Source: Sutterella sp. | GTDB lineage: Bacteria > Pseudomonadota > Gammaproteobacteria > Burkholderiales > Burkholderiaceae_F | Direction: 5' to 3' | DNA: 6,409 nucleotides | NCBI GenBank assembly: GCA_003543795.1 | Contig: DNBE01000023.1 | Location: 1 to 6,409, forward strand | Shown: positions 1 to 4,814 of the stretch, piece after piece | Numbering within the stretch: the first letter of the stretch is position 1 | Layout of the letters: each line of letters begins with the position of its first letter | Notes under the pieces: model-generated | Seen by the model: the letters and a program-made list of their open reading frames with translations, nothing else | Database searches by the model: none | What the model was told of the DNA's origin: nothing | Made by a program: the position numbers and the translations under genes

Positions 1-104
1 AATTCAAGGGCACGGGCAATATGGAAGTCCACCTTGAAAGACGTTTAGCCGAAAAACGCGTTTATCCCGCGATCAACATTCTTCGCTCGGGCACGCGTCG
101 TTAG
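1..104 (+). CDS. rho: Transcription termination factor Rho, C-terminal part up to an in-frame TAG (5' partial)
   Basis: Rho is the hexameric RNA-dependent ATPase/helicase that ends transcription at factor-dependent terminators. Reading from base 3 gives [20 protein letters not shown] and then [13 protein letters not shown] before a TAG at 102-104. This matches the end of the RecA-like ATPase domain in the Rho family. The RSGTR element contains the arginine finger (Arg366 in E. coli), which completes the ATP site of the neighbouring subunit. The gene enters from the left edge, so the start and most of the protein (normally about 420 residues) are not visible. The stop is premature, because the same frame continues as Rho to 263 (next entry). 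The family has Glu at this position, so GAG to TAG by one G-to-T change at base 102 is the simplest explanation. The identification is firm. Whether the stop is biological or a sequencing error cannot be told from this sequence. Confidence 0.9.
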   Translation, partial: FKGTGNMEVHLERRLAEKRVYPAINILRSGTRR

Positions 105-263
105 GAACTCCTTCTTGAGCCGCAAGTTCTACAAAAAGTGTGGATTTTGCGTCGACTCATTGCCGATATGGACGAAGTCGAAGCGATGGAATTTCTCTTG
201 GAGCGTTTAAAGACGACGAAGACAAACGACGAATTCTTCGATTTGATGCGCCGCGGCGGCTAA
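102..263 (+). pseudogene. rho: Remaining C-terminus of Rho beyond the in-frame TAG
   Basis: Without any frame change, the codons after the TAG (105-260, 52 residues) translate as normal Rho C-terminus. The stretch runs ELLLEPQVLQKVWILRRL, then DMDEVEAMEFLLERLKTTK, and ends EFFDLMRRGG before TAA at 261-263. E. coli Rho has the equivalent EELLTTQEELQKMWILRKI and EIDAMEFLINKLAMTKTND, and the RRGG-type end fits Burkholderiales. There is no frameshift, extra stop or loss of conserved residues in this half. The change is therefore either very recent, a sequencing error, or tolerated through amber suppression. In Rho this region packs against the ATPase core and subunit interface, so a protein ending at 104 would probably be unstable or inactive. 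I annotate rho as one gene running to 263 and disrupted at 102-104. Confidence 0.85.
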
Positions 264-345
264 AAGGTTGGAAAAAAAGCCCGTTCTTCGGCATAATGCG
301 TTTTTCCGAGTCGGAGATGCGTGTCGTGCATGCGTAGCGTAAGAC

Positions 346-360
346 CTAGTCATTGACTAG
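346..360. repeat. Inverted repeat in the rho–rpmE spacer
   Basis: CTAGTCA and TGACTAG face each other across a single T, a perfect 7-bp inverted repeat 54 nt upstream of the rpmE start codon. As RNA it could fold into a 6-bp stem with an ATT loop. As DNA its symmetry would suit a dimeric regulator. It is not followed by a T-run, so it is not an intrinsic terminator. TTGACT inside its right arm (353-358) resembles a -35 box, but no good -10 hexamer lies 16-18 nt downstream. Its function is unknown. Apart from this repeat and the ribosome binding site, the spacer (264-414) shows no gene. Confidence 0.45.
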
Positions 361-403
361 CGCAGCGCGCAAGGCCTTCAAGGCAACCGATGCTTTATAT
401 CAT

Positions 404-407
404 GAGG
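404..407 (+). promoter_or_regulatory. Ribosome binding site of rpmE
   Basis: GAGG ends 7 nt before the ATG at 415. This is a good Shine–Dalgarno match at normal spacing and supports that start codon. Confidence 0.7.
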
Positions 408-414
408 CACTATC

Positions 415-660
415 ATGAAAAAAGGGATTCATCCCGAATATCGCGAAGTCGCTTTCGTCGACTTAACGATCAATAAGACCTTCATCATCAATTCGACGGC
501 TAAGAGCAAAGAAACCGTTGAAATCGACGGCAAGACCTATCCGCTTGTGAAGCTCGATACGTCTTCTGAGAGCCATCCTTTCTACACGGGTGCTCAGACG
601 AGAATCGTCGAAGCGGGTCGCGTTGAAAAGTTCCGCGCGAAGTACGCCAAGATGAAATAA
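415..660 (+). CDS. rpmE2: 50S ribosomal protein L31, type B (zinc-independent form)
   Basis: This is a small protein of the large ribosomal subunit that sits at the central protuberance and helps bridge the two subunits. The 81-residue product begins MKKGIHPEYREVAFVDL and contains the family hallmarks GKTYPL (residues 39-44) and SSESHPFYTG (50-59), then GRVEKFRAKY near the end. It has no cysteine at all. This marks the type B form, which lacks the zinc-binding CxxC pairs of type A L31, and the length also fits type B. The start is set by the GAGG at 404-407. The position just downstream of rho is the usual arrangement in betaproteobacteria. A strong intrinsic terminator follows 17 nt after the TAA, so the gene ends its transcript. 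Transcription may come from its own leader promoter or by readthrough from rho; I could not identify a convincing promoter. The older symbol rpmE is also used for this gene. Confidence 0.95.
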   Translation: MKKGIHPEYREVAFVDLTINKTFIINSTAKSKETVEIDGKTYPLVKLDTSSESHPFYTGAQTRIVEAGRVEKFRAKYAKMK

Positions 661-677
661 GTCGTCTTTTTGAGGCG

Positions 678-709
678 AGGGTCCGGCCGTTGAGCCGGAC
701 TCTTTTTTT
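678..709 (+). terminator. Intrinsic terminator after rpmE
   Basis: GTCCGGC (681-687) pairs perfectly with GCCGGAC (694-700) around the 6-nt loop CGTTGA. The stem extends outward through G·T, G-C and A-T pairs to 678 and 703, giving about 10 bp. A run of seven T (703-709) follows directly. This is a textbook Rho-independent terminator that separates rpmE from the next transcription unit. Confidence 0.9.
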
Positions 710-737
710 GTAGGCCCGATTTTTATTTCGCTTTCTC

Positions 738-743
738 TACAAT
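738..743 (+). promoter_or_regulatory. Possible -10 box for the glycosyltransferase–norM unit
   Basis: TACAAT (one mismatch to TATAAT) lies about 50 nt upstream of the ATG at 793, in AT-rich DNA just beyond the rpmE terminator. A promoter is expected here, because the terminator should stop upstream transcription. No recognisable -35 hexamer occurs at 16-18 nt spacing, so the call is weak. Confidence 0.3.
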
Positions 744-792
744 TACCCTTTGGTATCTAACCTTTAAAAGCCACCGTCAGACGCTAACGCCT

Positions 793-2508
793 ATGAAAAA
801 CCCGATTCATTCTTTGACCAATCCGCTTGAAGACGCTTCGAGCCGTCTGCCGCGTCTGGCTTTTATCGTTCTTTTGACCTGCTTTATCATCCCGGGGCTT
901 ATCGGACGCTATTTTTGGTCTTCCGAAGAACTTACGGTTTTCTCAGGCATTCTCGACTTAACGAACGCGAATCGCGCGATCGACGTCCTTTGCCCTCGGG
1001 TGCTCGGCGACCCCCTTACTCAAGGCGCGCCGCTCTTAGTGTGGTTAGGGTCGATTACGGCCGCGATTTTCGGGTGGGCGGTCGGTTTGGATGCCGCGTC
1101 TCGCTTATCGGTAGCGGCCATTTACGCGCTCGGCTGCATGGCGCTTTGGTTTACGACTTGGGATCTTGCAAGGCGCCACGAAGCGCAACCTGTGTCCCTG
1201 CCCTTTATGAAAAACATCCCCTCGCGAGATTACGCGCGCTTGATGGCGGACGCGACGCTATTACTCGCGATCTCAACCTTCGGGCTTTTTTTACCGATGC
1301 GCGAACTCACGAGCGGCGTTCTCGCGTTTTGTCTCACGGCCGGATTCATGATGAGCGTCGTTTGGTCGCTATCGCAAACGGCCAAATCGGTTTTTCTCAC
1401 AGGCGTAGCTTGCGCCTTAGCCGCAATCGGCGTCGATTTTTGGTTCGGCCTCATTTTGCTTTTAGCGGGTCTTGTTCTTCACGCTAAATTAAACGTCTAT
1501 CGCGTCCCCTTTACGCATCGCGCGGGGTTCCTGGTCGCGGGGTTTCTGACAATTCTCATTTGGCCGATTCTTGCCTTTATAGCCGATGCCCAAAGCGCCA
1601 AAGAATGGTTCGGAGCTTGGTTTGAGTACGAGATGGCGCTTTACGCGCGAAGCGGCTTTGAAGATTGGTTATCGAAAAACGTTTTATGGTTTGCCTGGCC
1701 CGTTTGGGCATATGCCCTTTGGTGCCTGAAGGTTTACTTCAAGATTCGCGCGAGAACGCACATTCGAATCGCGCTCGTGACCGCGGTTTGTATCTTTATT
1801 TTCGGGTTGGCTTTCGCGACCCACCCGAGAATTATTTTGATTGCTATGGTGCCGCCCTTAGCCGTTTTAGCCGGCTTCGGCGTTTCCTCAAGCCCTGCCG
1901 CCGGGCGCTTTTTAGATCGCGTTTCGACCGTTATCGCAAGCGTCGTCATCATCATTTTGTGGGCGGTTTTCATTGCCTGGTACGCGGGCTGGCCCGAAGG
2001 GGTGGTGGCGCTTATCGACGACTTTACCGCGAACGCCGGCCTTCACATGCACGGCATGCGCCTGGCTCTTGCGATGATTGCGACTCTTATTTGGATTTTT
2101 ACAATCCTTTGGCGCCTGGGGCTAGCTCCCGTTCACTTTTGGAAGGGACCTTGGTTATCGGCCGTAGGGATTACGTGCGTCGCGGTCATTACGGTCAATC
2201 TTTTTACGAGCGCGATTAACGCCAATCAGTCGCTCTATAAAGCGGCGCAAGAGATGCGTCGCGACTTCCCGGCGCTCGCGGGGCCGTCAGCTTGCTACGC
2301 GCCTTTGGGACTTAATAACGTCCAAAAGCGCATGTTGACTTATTGGGGGTTGACCTTTGGGGATGACCGCTGCGCCTGGCGCTTAACCGAACTTGATTAT
2401 CTAGCTAAATACGACCCCGAAAGGCAGCTTTACGAACCGGTCGGTAAGGTCTACACGCGCCCCGACGAAAGACGCGTGTATCTCTTCGTTATCGATAAAA
2501 GTCTATGA
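793..2508 (+). CDS. Polytopic membrane glycosyltransferase, ArnT/GT39 (PMT_2)-like
   Basis: The 571-residue product is an inner-membrane protein of the GT-C fold. This family moves a sugar from an undecaprenyl- or dolichyl-phosphate carrier to an acceptor on the periplasmic side; ArnT, for example, puts aminoarabinose on lipid A. The first membrane helix spans about residues 21-41. It is followed by a periplasmic loop with adjacent Glu45-Glu46 (FWSSEE), where the family has its catalytic acidic residue. Residues 68-88 (PRVLGDPLTQGAPLLVWLGS) match the family's loop-to-helix block but lack the common KPP. Roughly ten more hydrophobic segments run to about 472. A soluble tail (478-571) has Cys501 and Cys527, a possible disulfide. 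No strong Shine–Dalgarno precedes the ATG, so the start is moderately sure. The stop overlaps the norM start by 4 nt (ATGA), which points to coupled translation. The sugar and acceptor are unknown, and calling it ArnT itself would be too specific. Confidence 0.75.
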   Translation: MKNPIHSLTNPLEDASSRLPRLAFIVLLTCFIIPGLIGRYFWSSEELTVFSGILDLTNANRAIDVLCPRVLGDPLTQGAPLLVWLGSITAAIFGWAVGLDAASRLSVAAIYALGCMALWFTTWDLARRHEAQPVSLPFMKNIPSRDYARLMADATLLLAISTFGLFLPMRELTSGVLAFCLTAGFMMSVVWSLSQTAKSVFLTGVACALAAIGVDFWFGLILLLAGLVLHAKLNVYRVPFTHRAGFLVAGFLTILIWPILAFIADAQSAKEWFGAWFEYEMALYARSGFEDWLSKNVLWFAWPVWAYALWCLKVYFKIRARTHIRIALVTAVCIFIFGLAFATHPRIILIAMVPPLAVLAGFGVSSSPAAGRFLDRVSTVIASVVIIILWAVFIAWYAGWPEGVVALIDDFTANAGLHMHGMRLALAMIATLIWIFTILWRLGLAPVHFWKGPWLSAVGITCVAVITVNLFTSAINANQSLYKAAQEMRRDFPALAGPSACYAPLGLNNVQKRMLTYWGLTFGDDRCAWRLTELDYLAKYDPERQLYEPVGKVYTRPDERRVYLFVIDKSL

Positions 2509-3902
2509 CTAAACTGAAAGCTCCCGACATATCCTATCGGGCGATTGCCCGCCTAGCCACTCCGCTTTGGATTGCGAACGTCTGCATTATCGGCGGCGGC
2601 ACCATCGACACGATTATGGCGGGTCACCTCGGTAGCGCGGACCTCGCGGGGGTGGCGTTGGGCGCTGCTTCCATGACCTGCGTCTTTCTCGCGCTTGCGG
2701 GCGTTTTAAACGGGTTAAGCCCGATTGTCGGGCACCATTACGGCGCAAGGCGTAAAGATTTAATCGGGTTCGAACTCTCGCAAAGCCTTTGGCTTGTCGT
2801 CGCACTCTCAATCATCGGGATGCTGATCCTCGGTAACACCTGGATTTGGACGGGGCTATCGCAAGTTACAGGTCGTGTGAAAGATGTCGCAGAAGTCTTT
2901 TTACTGGTGAGCGTCTTAGGGATTCCCGCCGTTTTAGCAAGCCGCTCTATGGTGTCGGTTTTTTCCGCGGTCTCGAAGCCTCGGATTACGATGTACGTTT
3001 CCGCAGCCAATCTCGCGCTTAAAGCACCCCTAAACGCGGTCTTCATGTACGGGTTCGGTCCTATCGAAGGTCTGGGCGGTGCGGGCGCCGCGATTTCTTC
3101 GACGATTCTCGTTTGGTTAAGTCTCGCAATCTATGTGCTTGCTTGGAAAAAAGATTCGTTTTACGCCGAGATGCAATGCACCCGTTGGTACATGCCCGAT
3201 ATGAAGAGCCTTAAGGAGCAACTTAAAATCGGGATTCCAATCGGGATTACGACTTTTTTCGAGTCGAGCTCTTTTACCTTCATGGCCGTTTTTATCGGGC
3301 GCCTCGGGCCGGTCACCTTAGCCGCGCATCAAATCGTTGCCAATATCACGGCGCTTTGCTTTATGGTGCCGTTATCAATCGGGATTACGTCAAGCGTTTT
3401 AGTCGCACAAAGTTTAGGCGCTCGCCATAGTGAAGTCGCTTACCTCGCGATGGTCAGAACGCTTAAAGCCGTGACCGCGATTGCGCTCACCGTAAGCGTC
3501 ACCCTTTATTTCGCGCAAGACCTCGTTTTCGATATCTTCACGAACGAAGAAACCGTCGCGAAAACGGCCGCGCCGCTCCTACTTTTCGGCATTTTCTATC
3601 ATGTCTTCGATAGTCTTCAAGGTGTGGCGAGTTTCGCGCTCAGAGGCTATCGCGTCACCTTTATCCCGATGGTCATTTACGGCATCTTTCTTTGGGGCTT
3701 AGGCCTCTCGGGCGGCTACTATCTCGCGTTTTACGCGCAGTGGTTGGGAGGCCCCTTCGGCGCTTCAGGCTTTTGGGGGATGACGTCGATTAGTTTGATG
3801 ATTGTCGGCTTGATGCTTTTGGTTTACGCGCTTTGGATCGGTAAAAATCGTATCCGCGAGGCTCGCGCCAAAGAAGAAGACACAGACGACTTAGAGATTT
3901 AA
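2505..3902 (+). CDS. norM: MATE-family multidrug/cation antiporter, NorM type
   Basis: This 465-residue inner-membrane transporter would export cationic drugs or metabolites in exchange for Na+ or H+. Two homologous halves of six helices are expected. The first half opens with LWIANVCIIGGGTIDTIMAG (residues 21-40) and continues LSPIVGHHYGARR (71-83). The second opens with IPIGITTFFESSSF (244-257) and AAHQIVANI (273-281). The acidic residues important in NorM proteins appear conserved: Asp35 in helix 1, Glu253 in FFES, and Asp369 in FDSLQGVASFALRGY. They fall within one or two positions of Asp36, Glu255 and Asp371 of Vibrio cholerae NorM. The length is normal and the tail is acidic (KEEDTDDLEI). 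The start overlaps the preceding stop in ATGA and has no strong Shine–Dalgarno, so translation is probably coupled to the glycosyltransferase gene. The 3' end overlaps convergent miaA by 12 nt. The symbol reflects family type; the substrate is not known. Confidence 0.88.
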   Translation: MTKLKAPDISYRAIARLATPLWIANVCIIGGGTIDTIMAGHLGSADLAGVALGAASMTCVFLALAGVLNGLSPIVGHHYGARRKDLIGFELSQSLWLVVALSIIGMLILGNTWIWTGLSQVTGRVKDVAEVFLLVSVLGIPAVLASRSMVSVFSAVSKPRITMYVSAANLALKAPLNAVFMYGFGPIEGLGGAGAAISSTILVWLSLAIYVLAWKKDSFYAEMQCTRWYMPDMKSLKEQLKIGIPIGITTFFESSSFTFMAVFIGRLGPVTLAAHQIVANITALCFMVPLSIGITSSVLVAQSLGARHSEVAYLAMVRTLKAVTAIALTVSVTLYFAQDLVFDIFTNEETVAKTAAPLLLFGIFYHVFDSLQGVASFALRGYRVTFIPMVIYGIFLWGLGLSGGYYLAFYAQWLGGPFGASGFWGMTSISLMIVGLMLLVYALWIGKNRIREARAKEEDTDDLEI

Positions 3903-4814
3903 AGCCTCACGCGCTTTTTCGAAGAACCGCTCACGGACATCTTGAGCTTGCGCGTCAATCAAAATGAGCCCCGGCATCGAGCGCATCCATGTGATTTGGT
4001 GCTTGGCTAAGCGCCTTGTTGCCGTGCAAGCGTCTTCAATAAAAGCTTCTTTCGTGGTTTTTCCTTCTAAGTAAAGAATCGCCTGCCGATAACCCACAGA
4101 TCGCATCGCGGGCGTTGACGCGTCGAAATCGTCTCGAGCCATCAGGGTTCTGACTTCATCAAGAAACCCCGCTTCGATCATCGCGAGAAAACGCTTTCGA
4201 ATCGCCATGTGCAATTTCGCGCGGTCTGTGGGCATAAGACCTATTTTGACGATATCGGGATAGCGGTCTTTCTTCCCCGTCTGAAAGCTCGATAGCGGTC
4301 GTCCCGTTTGCCGATAGACTTCAAGCGCGCGGCCGATTCTTTGAGAGTCGTTAATCGATAATCTTTCGGCCGTGACCGGGTCGACGGCTTCGAGCTTTGC
4401 GTGCATCGCGGGCCACCCCGACTCTCGAGCTTCGCGCATCACTTCGGCTCGAACGTCGAGGTCGGCCTTCGGCATCTCGTCGATACCGTAAAAAAGGGCG
4501 TTCGCGTAAAGCATCGTTCCGCCCACAAGAAAAGGCAGACGATTGCGGGAGGCGATTTCTGCCATGGATGACTCGGCGTCTTTTACGAAATCCGCGGCGC
4601 TATAGGGTTCGTTCGGTTCGCAAATATCGATTAAGTGATGGGCAATCCCCGCTTGCTCGGCTTTTGTCGGTTTCGCGCTACCGATATCCATACCCCGATA
4701 CACGAGAGCGGAATCAATCGAAATGATTTCGCACGGATATGTTTTCGCGAATTCAATCGCAAGGGCCGTCTTGCCGCTTGCGGTGGGGCCGATGAGAGCA
4801 AGCGCCTTAGGCAT
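3891..4814 (-). CDS. miaA: tRNA dimethylallyltransferase (tRNA Δ2-isopentenylpyrophosphate transferase)
   Basis: MiaA transfers a dimethylallyl group from DMAPP to N6 of A37 in tRNAs that read UNN codons, making i6A, which MiaB can then convert to ms2i6A. This stabilises codon pairing and reading frame. The 307-residue protein has the P-loop GPTASGKT (9-16), IDSALVYRGMDIGSAKPT (33-50) with Asp34 at the position of the proposed catalytic Asp, and VGGTMLYANAL (97-107). It also has NDSQRIGRALEVYRQTGRP (155-173), RSVGYRQ (238-244) and ATRRLAKHQITWMR (265-278). All the usual bacterial MiaA blocks are present at normal length. The start ATG overlaps the mutL stop by one base (TAATG), and GAGG lies 6 nt upstream (complement of 4821-4824). 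This fixes the start and suggests coupled translation in a mutL–miaA operon like that of E. coli, although hfq does not follow here. The 3' end runs 12 nt into norM on the opposite strand. Confidence 0.97.
   Translation of the reverse strand: MPKALALIGPTASGKTALAIEFAKTYPCEIISIDSALVYRGMDIGSAKPTKAEQAGIAHHLIDICEPNEPYSAADFVKDAESSMAEIASRNRLPFLVGGTMLYANALFYGIDEMPKADLDVRAEVMREARESGWPAMHAKLEAVDPVTAERLSINDSQRIGRALEVYRQTGRPLSSFQTGKKDRYPDIVKIGLMPTDRAKLHMAIRKRFLAMIEAGFLDEVRTLMARDDFDASTPAMRSVGYRQAILYLEGKTTKEAFIEDACTATRRLAKHQITWMRSMPGLILIDAQAQDVRERFFEKAREALNL

Noticed and set aside
1..5. The window begins AATTC, like one half of an EcoRI cut site
   Set aside because: In Rho the preceding residue is commonly Glu, so a natural GAA-TTC is likely and the match may be chance. 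A cloning boundary cannot be shown from the window alone.
102..104. Reassignment of TAG to a sense codon in this organism, since none of the five complete gene ends in the window uses TAG as stop
   Set aside because: The roughly 1,950 codons of the other five genes contain no in-frame TAG, and all five are full length as far as visible. A genuine recoding would be expected to place TAG in other genes too. Five non-TAG stops are too few to mean anything.
140..337. Open frame of 65 codons overlapping the end of rho
   Set aside because: It runs in a different frame through the conserved Rho C-terminal codons, has no recognisable domain and no ribosome binding site. It is a shadow of rho.
915..1487. 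Long alternative-frame open frames inside the glycosyltransferase gene (also 1665-2219)
   Set aside because: Their products are Arg-rich with no family features, as expected from frame-shifted reading of a membrane protein gene in this base composition. The overlying frame has clear helices and family motifs.
3238..3389. 14-bp direct repeat CAATCGGGATTACG (3238-3251 and 3376-3389) within norM
   Set aside because: Both copies encode Ile-Gly-Ile-Thr in hydrophobic helices with the same codon choices. There are only two copies and no sign of a duplication around them.
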